DNA of 64,000 nucleotides, taken from positions 186,001 through 250,000 of the forward strand of contig MKWL01000002.1 in NCBI GenBank assembly GCA_001899305.1, in the 5' to 3' direction. The notes beneath the pieces were generated by a model. That model was not told where the DNA came from, made no database searches, and saw only the letters and a list, made by a program, of their open reading frames with translations. This stretch comes from Thiobacillus sp. 0-1251 (GTDB taxonomy: Bacteria > Pseudomonadota > Gammaproteobacteria > Burkholderiales > Thiobacillaceae). Every line of letters starts with the position of its first letter. Position 1 is the first letter of the stretch. The position numbers were made by a program, and so were the translations under genes. Shown here piece by piece: positions 31,804 to 40,889 of this stretch.

Positions 31804-33288
31804 CTAGGCAAACGGATACTTGATTCCCACCGCCTGCCAGTGCGCCGCCTCCTCTTCCAGCGCGCGCTGGGTAAGCGGTCGGCTTTCCAGCCAGCCTTCG
31901 GGCAAGGTCAGACGGAAACGTTTGTTGCTCGCGTCCACCTTCACCTCGGGCAGATGGGGCTCGGCACGGTTACGGCAGAGGATGACAGCCTGGCGCAGCA
32001 GCCACACCAGCAAACGGTCGTTGTCCGACACCGTACCGGAGGCGAATGCCGGCAGCTTCGTCAGCGCGCCGCGCTGGGCTCGCGCCAAGAGCGCCAGACG
32101 CGCCTGGTCGGTACGCGAGAAACCGGGCATGTCGGCGTTTTCCAGAATGTAGCCGGAATGACGGTGGTAGCCGCCGTGCGACACCATGAGCCCGATTTCG
32201 TGCAGGCGCGCGGCCCAGTCGAGAAAGCGCACGTCATTGTCGTCACCAGCGCCACTGCCGCCCTGGGCAGCCAGCAGATTCATCGCCACTTGCCTGACAC
32301 GCGCGGCCTGGCGGGTGTCGATGTGGTAACGACGCATGAACTCACCCACTGTCGCCTCGCGCATGTCGTGCTTGTGGAAACGTCCCAGCAGATCGTAGAG
32401 GATGCCTTCGCGCATGGCGGTCTCGGCGACGTCCATCTGTTCGATTTCAAGCTCGGCGAAGAGGCCCGCCATGATGGCGAAGCCGCCGGCGATGACCGGG
32501 CGGCGGTCGCGCGTCAGGCCGGGCAGTTCGAGCGCGTCGAGGTGGCCAGCCCGGATGAACTGGGCGCGCAGCTGGGCGAGTCCATCGGCCGTGATGCCGT
32601 GCGCCGACCAGCCGCTCTGTTCGAGGATCTCGCGCAGCGCGCGAGCGGTGCCGCTGGAACCCACGGCCTGCTGCCAGTTGCCCCGGGAAAACGCTTTCGC
32701 AATACGCTCGACCTCGACGCGGGCCGCGGTCTCGGCAGCTTTCAGCGCCGCCTTGTCGACGACCCCGTCGGCAAAGAAACGCGTGGAGAAATTGACGCAG
32801 CCCATGTGCAGGCTTTCCCGCTCGTGCGGCTTCAGTCCGTGGCCGATGATGAATTCGGTGGAACCGCCGCCGATGTCGACGACCAGGCGCCGGTCGGGCG
32901 ACGCCGGCAGCGAATGCGCGACGCCCAGATAGATGAGCCGCGCCTCCTCGCGCCCGGCGACGATCTCGATCGGATGTCCGAGCGCCGCTTCGGCCCGGGG
33001 AATGAATTCGCCGGCATTCTTGGCAACGCGCAGCGCCGAGGTGCCGACGCAGCGGATCGCTTCCCGCGACAGGCCGCGCAGGCGTTCGCCGAAGCGCTGC
33101 AGGCAGGCCAGCGCGCGTTCCTGGGTGGCGTCGTCGAGCCGCTTGTCGGCACCGAGTCCGCCGGCCAGGCGCACGGTTTCCTTCAGCGAATCAAGTGGAT
33201 AGAGCTGGTCTCCGGCGACCCGCGCCACTTCCAGGCGGAAGGAATTGGATCCAAGGTCGACGGCGGCAAGGGTGTCGTAGGTCTTCAT
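31804..33288 (-). CDS. ppx: Exopolyphosphatase (Ppx/GppA family)
   Basis: A 494-residue ASKHA-fold phosphatase that removes terminal phosphate from polyphosphate (or pppGpp). Phosphate-binding loops are AAVDLGSNSFRLEVARV (residues 8-24) and RRLVVDIGGGSTEFIIGHG (about 132-150), with VGSSGTARALREIL further on. The C-terminal half carries the HD-type region (DWAARLHEIGLMVSHGGYHR, HSGYILENADMPGF). The length matches long Ppx enzymes (about 500 residues). It overlaps the upstream SpmAB-like gene by 4 bp and is last in a four-gene minus-strand operon. It lies 27 kb from ppk1. Confidence 0.93.
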   Translation of the reverse strand: MKTYDTLAAVDLGSNSFRLEVARVAGDQLYPLDSLKETVRLAGGLGADKRLDDATQERALACLQRFGERLRGLSREAIRCVGTSALRVAKNAGEFIPRAEAALGHPIEIVAGREEARLIYLGVAHSLPASPDRRLVVDIGGGSTEFIIGHGLKPHERESLHMGCVNFSTRFFADGVVDKAALKAAETAARVEVERIAKAFSRGNWQQAVGSSGTARALREILEQSGWSAHGITADGLAQLRAQFIRAGHLDALELPGLTRDRRPVIAGGFAIMAGLFAELEIEQMDVAETAMREGILYDLLGRFHKHDMREATVGEFMRRYHIDTRQAARVRQVAMNLLAAQGGSGAGDDNDVRFLDWAARLHEIGLMVSHGGYHRHSGYILENADMPGFSRTDQARLALLARAQRGALTKLPAFASGTVSDNDRLLVWLLRQAVILCRNRAEPHLPEVKVDASNKRFRLTLPEGWLESRPLTQRALEEEAAHWQAVGIKYPFA

Positions 33289-34523
33289 GCGGATTTGCCG
33301 AAAAACAGATAGGCCATGCCGATGGCGGCGAGGATGCCGGCGACGTCTGCGACCAGCCCGCAGGTGACGGCGTGGCGAACGCGCTTGATGCCGACCGCAC
33401 CGAAGTACACCGCCAGGACGTAGAACGTCGTCTCGGTGCTGCCCTGCACGATGGAGGCGAGCCGGCCGGCGAAGGAATCGGCGCCGTGTGCCTGCATGGT
33501 GTCGATCATCATGGCACGCGCGCCGCTGCCGGAAAATGGTTTCATCAACGCGGTGGGCAGCGCGTCGACCCAGCGCGCATCGAAGCCCAGCGCCAGCACG
33601 GCGCTACGCACGCCGTCCATCAGCAGGTCGAGCGCGCCGCTGGCGCGGAACACGCCGATTGCCACCAGCATGGCGACAAGATACGGAATGATCGTGACGG
33701 CCGTGTGAAAGCCTTCCTTGGCACCTTCGATGAAGGCCTCGTAGGCGTTGACGCGGCGCCATACCGCCATCAGCAGGAACAGGATGATGAGTCCGGACAG
33801 CACGACGTTGCTGAGGATGGCCGACTGCCGCGTCATCTCGGCGGCGTCGAGACTGGAAAAATACGCGACCAGTCCGCCGATCAATGCAGTGGCGCCGCCG
33901 AGGTAGGCCATCGTGACGCGGTTCCACAGGTGCAGGCGCTGGAACAGGCCGGTGACCAGGATACCGGTGAGGGTGCCGATATAGGTGGTGATGAGCAGCG
34001 GCACGAAGACGTCGGTGGGATCGGCGGCGCCGAGTTGCGCGCGGAAGGTGAAGATGGTGACCGGCAGCAGGGTCACCGACGCGGTGTTGATCACCAGGAA
34101 CAGGATCTGCGCGTCGCTGGCGGTGTCGGGCGAGGGGTTGAGCTTCTGCAGCTCCTGCATCGCCTTGATGCCGAGCGGCGTCGCGGCATTGTCCAGCCCG
34201 AGCATGTTGGCCCCCATATTCATCGTCATCGCGCCGAGCGCGGGATGGTTGGGCGGCACGTCGGGAAACAGGCGGCGGAACAGCGGCGCCAGGCCGCGCG
34301 TCAGCACGTCCAGCATGCCGGCGCGCTCGCCGACCTTCATCACCCCCAGCCACAGCGCCATCACGCCGGTGAGGCCGAGGGCGATTTCAAATGCCGTCTT
34401 GCTGCTGTCGAACAGTGATTTGACCAGTGCGGCAAACACCGCGGCGTCGCCGAGGAAAACCAGCTTGAACAACGCGATCAGGAAGGCGACCAGAAAAAAA
34501 CCGACCCACAGCGCGTTGAGCAT
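33285..34523 (-). CDS. SpmA-SpmB fusion, nucleoside-recognition-domain membrane protein
   Basis: A 412-residue polytopic membrane protein joining two Gate/nucleoside-recognition modules. The first half corresponds to spore maturation protein SpmA (MTMNMGANMLGLDNAATPLG, the family signature, about residues 99-118), and the second half to SpmB (LPTALMKPFSGSGARAMMID, about 320-339). About ten hydrophobic segments are visible. In non-spore-formers the role is unknown, possibly transport. AAGG lies 5 nt before the ATG. It overlaps ppx by 4 bp and starts 6 bp after the CbiB-like gene, so the four genes form one operon. Confidence 0.85.
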   Translation of the reverse strand: MLNALWVGFFLVAFLIALFKLVFLGDAAVFAALVKSLFDSSKTAFEIALGLTGVMALWLGVMKVGERAGMLDVLTRGLAPLFRRLFPDVPPNHPALGAMTMNMGANMLGLDNAATPLGIKAMQELQKLNPSPDTASDAQILFLVINTASVTLLPVTIFTFRAQLGAADPTDVFVPLLITTYIGTLTGILVTGLFQRLHLWNRVTMAYLGGATALIGGLVAYFSSLDAAEMTRQSAILSNVVLSGLIILFLLMAVWRRVNAYEAFIEGAKEGFHTAVTIIPYLVAMLVAIGVFRASGALDLLMDGVRSAVLALGFDARWVDALPTALMKPFSGSGARAMMIDTMQAHGADSFAGRLASIVQGSTETTFYVLAVYFGAVGIKRVRHAVTCGLVADVAGILAAIGMAYLFFGKSA

Positions 34524-34529
34524 GGGACC

Positions 34530-35447
34530 TTAGGAAATCCAGCTGGCGACGACAACCAGCAGCCCGGCCACCAGCCAGATCACCAACCCGCGCCAGATCA
34601 TGCTGATGGCGCTGTCGATGCAGTCGGCGTCGGGGGCCTGGCCCGTGCCCAGTTCGGGCCGCCACACGGTTTCGTCCCCCACGTTGAGACTCTGGCCCAG
34701 ACGCACCCCCATGGCGCCGGCGCCGGCGGCGAGCACCACGCCCTCTTCCTCTTCCGGCCAGCCCGGCGCCTGGGTGCGCCAGCAGAAGGTGGCATCCTCG
34801 AAGTTGCCGGCAATGGCGTAGGTCAGTGCAGTCAGCCGGGCCGGCAGCCAGTTGATGGCATGGAAGGCTCGCAGGGCGAACAGGCCGAATCGACCCTGGG
34901 TGTTCGTCCAGCGTCGCGCCAGGATCGAGGCGGTGCGGAACAGCACGGCCCCGACCGGTCCCAGTGGCGCCAGCAGCACGAACCAGAACAGCACGCCGAA
35001 CATCTGGCGCTGGCTTGCCGCCATCACCTGCTCGATGGTGACGCGCGCGATGTCGTCCGCGCTGAACGCGCTGGCATCGCCGCCACGCCATGCGCCGAGT
35101 TGCGTGCGTGCCGCATCGAGCTCGCCGGCGCGCAGCAGGCGTGCGATGCGCTCGGCATCGTCGCTGAAATATTTGAAGCCCAGGGTGACATACAGTACAC
35201 CCACATTCCACACCCACCCGAGAAACGGGCTGATGCCGCCGAGCAGAAGGAAAACCAGCCATACGCCTATCAGCACCGGCATGACTGCCAGCGTCCAGGC
35301 GATCGCACCGTGGCTGTATTCACCGGCGTTGAGCTTGCGCTGGAGCCACTGGATGAACAAGGTGTAGCGCTGGTAATGCGGCAGCGGCTGCCGCAACGGG
35401 CGTATGTGCTCGAGCACGATGGCAGCGAAGACGGAGAAGAACGCCAT
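34530..35447 (-). CDS. CobD/CbiB-like membrane protein
   Basis: A 305-residue protein with about five hydrophobic segments and the CbiB/CobD fold outline (VFAAIVLEHIRPLRQPLPHY, HAINWLPARLTALTYAIAGN). CbiB attaches aminopropanol to cobyric acid in B12 synthesis, and AmpE-type relatives act in beta-lactamase signalling. No cobalamin gene is nearby and the usual B12 context is missing, so I infer an AmpE/CbiB-like protein of unknown role. It overlaps the GyrI-like gene by one or more bases (TGATG-type junction at 35447) and precedes the SpmAB fusion by 6 bp. Confidence 0.7.
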   Translation of the reverse strand: MAFFSVFAAIVLEHIRPLRQPLPHYQRYTLFIQWLQRKLNAGEYSHGAIAWTLAVMPVLIGVWLVFLLLGGISPFLGWVWNVGVLYVTLGFKYFSDDAERIARLLRAGELDAARTQLGAWRGGDASAFSADDIARVTIEQVMAASQRQMFGVLFWFVLLAPLGPVGAVLFRTASILARRWTNTQGRFGLFALRAFHAINWLPARLTALTYAIAGNFEDATFCWRTQAPGWPEEEEGVVLAAGAGAMGVRLGQSLNVGDETVWRPELGTGQAPDADCIDSAISMIWRGLVIWLVAGLLVVVASWIS

Positions 35448-35974
35448 CAGCGGTTCATTTCCAGGGTAAAGACGCCGATCCGGTCGGCCTGGCCTGCCGG
35501 ACGGTACAGCTCCACCGTCGGCATGACGATGCCCTTGCCATGCGCTTCCAGCATGTCGTCCAGCGCCTGGTAGGCCTTGGACGGTGCCAGCAGAACCGCC
35601 GCCTGAACACGTGCGAGGTAGACCGGACGCCGCTCGATACGGCCCTCCTTCAGGCCGGCAGGGACCGGGGCGTCATCGGCCAGGGTATAGCCCAATTGCG
35701 CGCGCACCTTGCCGTTGTCGGCGCGCGGATCGGTGAGGATGACGCTGATCGTGTCGCCTGCCGTCACCCGGGCCTCGGTGAACCGGTCCAGTACCGCATT
35801 CTGCGATTTACGCATGTTGCTGATCGGGCCTTCGTAATCGAGATAGGCATAACGATGCGGCCCGGCCACGGTTTCGGTCACGCTGACCGAGTTGAACCCG
35901 CCCCACCACCAGAAAACTGCGACGATCGGCAATACGAACGCCAGCACAAACGCCGGCCACTGTTTCTTGAACAC
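35447..35974 (-). CDS. Membrane-anchored GyrI-like domain protein
   Basis: A 175-residue protein with one N-terminal membrane segment (WPAFVLAFVLPIVAVFWWWG, residues 6-25) and a C-terminal domain resembling the GyrI/BmrR small-molecule-binding fold (YAYLDYEGPISNMRKSQNAV, about 43-62; RIERRPVYLARVQAAVL). SOUL/GyrI-like domains bind small ligands or inhibit gyrase, but the membrane anchor makes a gyrase role unlikely. It is the first gene of the operon with the CbiB-like, SpmAB and ppx genes. Confidence 0.65.
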   Translation of the reverse strand: MFKKQWPAFVLAFVLPIVAVFWWWGGFNSVSVTETVAGPHRYAYLDYEGPISNMRKSQNAVLDRFTEARVTAGDTISVILTDPRADNGKVRAQLGYTLADDAPVPAGLKEGRIERRPVYLARVQAAVLLAPSKAYQALDDMLEAHGKGIVMPTVELYRPAGQADRIGVFTLEMNR

Positions 35975-36192
35975 GGATGCAACCCCCTTCTACAACGCGA
36001 GAAGATACCACAGCCTCGTGCCACGCCCGATGCGCGCCTTTCCGCCGGCCTGTCTTCAAGTTCGGCCGTAAAATGGACGTTAACTTAGGCATACGCTGAC
36101 GCCCTGACCCGCCATGCACGCACCGACTGGATCGATCCGACCCCTGCGACGATATTCCGCATGCGTATTCGCCGTCTCCAGGCCAGGAAGCC

Positions 36193-39100
36193 ATGTCTAG
36201 TCTCGACGTCGTGGACGCCCCACCGCATCCGCTTGCCGACGAGCACAGCGGCCTCCAGCAACTTGCGCTGCTGGAGGCGAGCGTTGCCCGCCTGAACGAT
36301 ATCGTGCTTATCACGGAGGCCGATCCCTGCGACGAACCGGGACCACGCATCGTGTTCGTCAATGATGCGTTCGAACGGCTCACTGGCTATCGACGCGAAG
36401 AAGTATTGGGGAAATCGCCTCGTTTCCTGCAAGGTCCCTTGACCGACCGCCACGAGCTCGACCGCATCCGTGCCGCACTGGAAGCCCGGCAGCCGGTACG
36501 CAGCGAACTCATCAACTACACCAAGGCGGGCGAACCCGTCTGGCTCGATCTCGACATCGTCCCGGTCACCGATGCGTCCGGCCGGCATACGCACTTCGTG
36601 GCGGTGCAACGCGATATCACCGAACGCAAACGGGTCCTGCAGGCACTGCACGAAAGCGAGGCACGTTTCAAGACCGTCGCACGCGTCATCTCCGATACCA
36701 TCTGGGACTGGGACCTGCTTTTGGACCGCATCTGGTGGAACGAAGGCATGCAAAGCACATTCGGCCATGTGCCGGCCGACCTGCCCCTCGACAGCAGCTC
36801 GTGGACTCGGCATCTCCACCCCGACGACCATGGCCGGGTACTGGAAAGCATCCGCCAGGTAATCGACAACGGCGGGACCAACTGGGCGGCCGAATACCGC
36901 TTCCAGCGCAAGGACGGCCACTATGCCTACGTGCTGGATCGCGGGTCGGTGATCCGCGACGGCAGCGGGCGTGCCCTCCGCATGGTCGGCGGCATGACCG
37001 ACCTCACCAGCCGCAATGACGCCGAACTTGAACTGGCTCGCCTCAACCGCGCTCTGCGCATGCGAAGCGCCTGCAACGAAGCCGTGGTCCACGCGACAGA
37101 CGAGCAGGGCTTGTTGAATGAGATCTGCCGCATTGCCGTCGACGTCGGTGGATATCGCATGGCCTGGATCGGCTATACCCAGGACGATGTCGAACAATCG
37201 GTATTGCCCATCGCCTGGGCAGGCGTGGGCACAGGCTCGCTGCAGGATGTTTCGTTCAGCCGGTCCGACGACAAGGCCGTGGGCCGCGGGCCGGTCGGAC
37301 GGGCATTGCGCAGCAACCAGGTGGTGACGGTCGAGGACCTGCAGTCCGATCCCAGCTCCGAGCCCTGGCTCGGAGCCGCCTTGCACCATGGTTATCACAG
37401 TCTGGTCGTGCTGCCCTTGCACGATGGTCAGCATGCCTACGGGGCATTTTCCCTGTTCTCGTCCAAGGTGCGTCACTTCGGTGCCGAGGAGATTCGTCTG
37501 CTGCAGCAACTGACCGGCGATCTGGCATTCGCCATCGCCACGCTGCGCAACCGCCTCGAGCAGGATCGGATCCAGGCCGCCGTGCTGAAGATCGCCGCGG
37601 GCGTATCCGCCAATTCGGGCAACGCCTTTTTCGAGGAGCTGGTGTGCAACATGACCGAGGCACTCGGCGCCAGCGCTGGGTTCATTGCACGAATCCAGCC
37701 CGGCGAACCGGCCTCGGCGCGCACCGAGGTGGCCTACCTCGATAGCCGGATCATTCCCAACTTTGAATATCCACTCTCAGGCACGCCCTGCCAGCATCTC
37801 AGCGACACGCTCAATTACGTAATCCCCGCCCGCGTCAGCGAGTTGTTTCCCTGCACCGCAGAACTCAGTGCGCACCGCGCCCAGGCCTACGTGGGCCACC
37901 GGCTGGACAATTCGGCCGGCCAGCCGATCGGGCAGCTGTTCGTGCTATTCAGCCATCCTCTGCGGGACACGGCTTTCATCACGTCCACGCTGCAGATCTT
38001 TGCCTCCCGCGTGGCCTCGGAGCTCGAACGTCAAGCCGCCGACGCCCATATCCGACAACAGGCCTCGCTGCTCGACAAGGCACAGGATGCCATCGTGGTC
38101 CGCGGCCTCGACCACGTCATCCGATACTGGAACAAGGGGGCCGAGCGCCTGTATGGCTGGACCCGTGACGAGGCAGTTGGCCAGCCGGCAGACATGCTAC
38201 TGTATGCCGATCCGGATGACTTCCACCAAAGCACGCGTGCAGTCAGGGAACTGGGCGAATGGAACGGCGAAATCATGCAGCGGCGCAAGGATGGCAGCAC
38301 GCTCATCGTCGAAGCTCACTGGACCCTGCTGCGCGACGAACAACAAGTGCCGGATGCCATCCTGGGGATCAATACCGACATCACCGAACGCAAGGCTGCC
38401 GAGCGCGAGATCCAGTACCTGGCGTTTTATGACCATCTCACCGGCTTGCCCAACCGCCAGTTGCTGCGCGATCGTCTGAGCCATGCGCTGGCGATCGATG
38501 CACGCCTGTCACAGGTGGGGGCTCTGCTGTTCATCGACGTCGACAATTTCAAAGCCCTGAACGACACGCTGGGTCATGCCATCGGCGACCTGTTCCTGCA
38601 ACAGCTTGCCCGGCGCCTGCGAGCCTGCCTGCGCGAGGGCGATACGCTGGCACGGCTCGGCGGCGACGAATTCGTGATCGTGCTGGAAAACCTTGCCGGC
38701 ACCCCGCATGAAGCCGCCGCCCATGCAATGCTGGTGGGCGAGAAGGTACTGGCCAGCTTTGCATCACCCTTCCTGCTGTCCGAGTATGTGCACCACAGCA
38801 CATCGAGTATCGGCATCACACTCTTCAACGACCAGCCAGCCACCCAGGACGAATTGCTGCAACGCGCCGATCTCGCCATGTACCAGGCCAAGGCACAAGG
38901 CCGCAACACCCTGCGCTTCTTCGATCCAGCCATGCAGGCGGCGGCGGCCGTCCGCGCCGAATTGGAAGCCGATCTGCGCCACGCTTTACAGAACCATGCC
39001 TTCGAGTTGCATTATCAGGCGCAGGTCGACAGCCGGGGACACCTCTGCGGGGCCGAGGCGCTGCTGCGCTGGCATCACCCCGAACGCGGCTGGATCGCAC

Positions 39101-39756
39101 CGGCCACCTTCATCCCGCTGGCCGAGGAAACCGGCCTCATCCTGCCGATCGGGCTGCGTGTACTGGAAAGCGCCTGCCTGCAACTGGTGGCCTGGGCCGC
39201 CCAGCCGCACATGGCATCGCTAAATCTGGCGGTGAACGTCAGCGCACGCCAGTTCCGCCAACCGGATTTCGTGTCCCAGGTACTGGACGTCATCGACCGC
39301 AGCGGTGCCGATCCGCACCGGCTGAAATTGGAACTGACCGAGAGCCTGCTGGTGGACAACATGGAAGAAACCATCGTCAAGATGAGCGCGCTCAAGGCAC
39401 GCGGCATCGGCTTTTCGCTCGACGATTTCGGTACCGGTTATTCGTCGCTGGCGTATCTGAAGCGGTTGCCGCTGGACGAGATCAAGATCGACCAGTCATT
39501 CGTACGCGACGTGCTGAGCGACCCCAACGATGCGTCCATTGCGCACAGTATCCTGGCCCTGGGACAGAGTCTCAATCTGGACGTGGTGGCCGAGGGCGTG
39601 GAAACCGAGGCCCAACACGTCTTTCTCGCCGATCGCGGCTGCCAGACCTACCAGGGCTATCTGTTCAACCGCCCCCAGCCACCCGCCGTATTCGAGGCGT
39701 GGGCGCACACGCAACAGGTACGCACAGCGCCGCCCGCCGGAGTCCCGCAACTATAA
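36193..39756 (+). CDS. Multi-PAS/GAF diguanylate cyclase-phosphodiesterase (GGDEF-EAL)
   Basis: A 1187-residue cytoplasmic signalling protein with no membrane segment. Domains in order: PAS/PAC (about 20-150, RIVFVNDAFERLTGYRREEV), a second PAS/PAC of the PAS_3 type (about 155-275), GAF (about 290-445), a second GAF-like region (about 455-610), a third PAS (about 620-740, QDAIVVRGLDHVIRYWNKGA), GGDEF (about 745-905) and EAL (about 925-1175). GGDEF keeps ARLGGDEFVIVLE with the RxxD inhibitory site REGD five residues before it. EAL keeps GAEALLRWHHPERGW, ELTESLL and DDFGTGYSSLAYLKRLPLDE. Both activities look intact. It ends 31 bp before a metallo-beta-lactamase-fold gene. Confidence 0.93.
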   Translation: MSSLDVVDAPPHPLADEHSGLQQLALLEASVARLNDIVLITEADPCDEPGPRIVFVNDAFERLTGYRREEVLGKSPRFLQGPLTDRHELDRIRAALEARQPVRSELINYTKAGEPVWLDLDIVPVTDASGRHTHFVAVQRDITERKRVLQALHESEARFKTVARVISDTIWDWDLLLDRIWWNEGMQSTFGHVPADLPLDSSSWTRHLHPDDHGRVLESIRQVIDNGGTNWAAEYRFQRKDGHYAYVLDRGSVIRDGSGRALRMVGGMTDLTSRNDAELELARLNRALRMRSACNEAVVHATDEQGLLNEICRIAVDVGGYRMAWIGYTQDDVEQSVLPIAWAGVGTGSLQDVSFSRSDDKAVGRGPVGRALRSNQVVTVEDLQSDPSSEPWLGAALHHGYHSLVVLPLHDGQHAYGAFSLFSSKVRHFGAEEIRLLQQLTGDLAFAIATLRNRLEQDRIQAAVLKIAAGVSANSGNAFFEELVCNMTEALGASAGFIARIQPGEPASARTEVAYLDSRIIPNFEYPLSGTPCQHLSDTLNYVIPARVSELFPCTAELSAHRAQAYVGHRLDNSAGQPIGQLFVLFSHPLRDTAFITSTLQIFASRVASELERQAADAHIRQQASLLDKAQDAIVVRGLDHVIRYWNKGAERLYGWTRDEAVGQPADMLLYADPDDFHQSTRAVRELGEWNGEIMQRRKDGSTLIVEAHWTLLRDEQQVPDAILGINTDITERKAAEREIQYLAFYDHLTGLPNRQLLRDRLSHALAIDARLSQVGALLFIDVDNFKALNDTLGHAIGDLFLQQLARRLRACLREGDTLARLGGDEFVIVLENLAGTPHEAAAHAMLVGEKVLASFASPFLLSEYVHHSTSSIGITLFNDQPATQDELLQRADLAMYQAKAQGRNTLRFFDPAMQAAAAVRAELEADLRHALQNHAFELHYQAQVDSRGHLCGAEALLRWHHPERGWIAPATFIPLAEETGLILPIGLRVLESACLQLVAWAAQPHMASLNLAVNVSARQFRQPDFVSQVLDVIDRSGADPHRLKLELTESLLVDNMEETIVKMSALKARGIGFSLDDFGTGYSSLAYLKRLPLDEIKIDQSFVRDVLSDPNDASIAHSILALGQSLNLDVVAEGVETEAQHVFLADRGCQTYQGYLFNRPQPPAVFEAWAHTQQVRTAPPAGVPQL

Positions 39757-39787
39757 TATCGCCTGCTATCAGGAGGGCCCCGTCACC

Positions 39788-40738
39788 ATGATTCGCCTGT
39801 TGTTCGCCTTGTTGCTGCTTAATCTGTTTCCACTTGCTCACGCCACTAACAACGATGTCACCGTGCCGATGAAGCTTGTGCGTCTTGGCGCCCACAGCTA
39901 TTTCGTCCAGGGCCAGTCGGGCGCAGCCTCCAGCGAAAACCAGGGCTTCATGTCCAACGCCGGGTTCGTGGTCACCCGCGACGGCGTGGTTGTCTTCGAT
40001 GCCCTTGCCTCGCCCCCGCTGGCCGAGAAACTGCTTGGCCTGATCCGTACGGTCACCAAACAACCGATCAAACGGGTCATTGTCAGCCATTACCACGCCG
40101 ACCACTTCTACGGTCTGCAGGTCTTCAAGGCGCAAGGCGCCGAAATCTGGGCGCAGCGCGCCGCCGAAGGCGCCACCCGCACCCCGGAAGCAGCCCTACG
40201 CCTGGTCCAGCGCAAAGAGGCGCTCTTCCCCTGGGTGGATGACGATACCCACTTGCTGGAGGCGGACCATTTCGTCGAGGGCGACACCGAGTTCGAGATG
40301 GGCGGCCTGCATTTCATCCTGCGTCACGTCGGTCCGGCCCATTCCAGCGAGGATCTCGCGATGCTGGTCAAGGAAGATGGCGTGCTCTACGCAGGCGACG
40401 TGGTGTTTCGTGGACGTGTGCCGTTTGTCGGCGATGCCGACAGCCGCGCCTGGATCGCCGCGCTCGACAAACTGATCGCAGTTCATCCCAGAATCCTGGT
40501 TCCCGGTCATGGCGCGCCGTCACGGACACCGCGTGCCGATCTCGTCTTCACACGCGACTATCTGAGCTACCTGCGCAGCAGCATGGGCGAAGCAGCCCGC
40601 AACCTGGTTCCTTTCGACGAAGCCTACGACAAAACCGACTGGTCGAAATATCGTGCCATGCCGGCATTCAACGAAGCCAATCGGGTCAATGCCTACAACC
40701 AGTATCTGCGGCTGGAGACGGAAGATACCGGCGAGTAG
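39788..40738 (+). CDS. Exported metallo-beta-lactamase-fold hydrolase
   Basis: A 316-residue protein with a signal peptide (MIRLLFALLLLNLFPLAHAT). The metal-binding motif HxHxDH reads VIVSHYHADHFYGLQ, followed by the further ligands in LRHVGPAHSSEDLAMLV and LVPGHGAPS. Such periplasmic MBL enzymes include PQQ-associated quinoprotein-relay and SoxH-like proteins; the substrate cannot be told. The frame is open upstream inside the GGDEF-EAL gene, but AGGAGGG at 39771-39777 and the signal peptide fix the ATG at 39788. Confidence 0.87.
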   Translation: MIRLLFALLLLNLFPLAHATNNDVTVPMKLVRLGAHSYFVQGQSGAASSENQGFMSNAGFVVTRDGVVVFDALASPPLAEKLLGLIRTVTKQPIKRVIVSHYHADHFYGLQVFKAQGAEIWAQRAAEGATRTPEAALRLVQRKEALFPWVDDDTHLLEADHFVEGDTEFEMGGLHFILRHVGPAHSSEDLAMLVKEDGVLYAGDVVFRGRVPFVGDADSRAWIAALDKLIAVHPRILVPGHGAPSRTPRADLVFTRDYLSYLRSSMGEAARNLVPFDEAYDKTDWSKYRAMPAFNEANRVNAYNQYLRLETEDTGE

Positions 40739-40821
40739 CCCGCAGCGAATGGCGTAACCCCCTGTACCGTATCGAAAATCACCTGCGGAACAATCTTCCG
40801 TCGCCGGACTGACGACTGTCA

Positions 40822-40851
40822 TTGACTAAAGTACCCCATAAAGCGTAATAA
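40822..40851 (+). promoter_or_regulatory. Sigma-70-type promoter of the GGDEF response regulator
   Basis: TTGACT (40822-40827) and TAATAA (40846-40851) are separated by 18 bp. The predicted start is about 30 nt upstream of the coding start at 40890. The region is distinctly AT-rich compared with its surroundings. Confidence 0.55.
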
Positions 40852-40889
40852 TCGGGTTTCATAAGAAAATAGTATAAAACTTATCGTCA

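Noticed and set aside
31690-33312. 540-codon plus-strand frame opposite ppx
   Set aside because: The ppx protein has all its catalytic motifs; the opposite frame has none.
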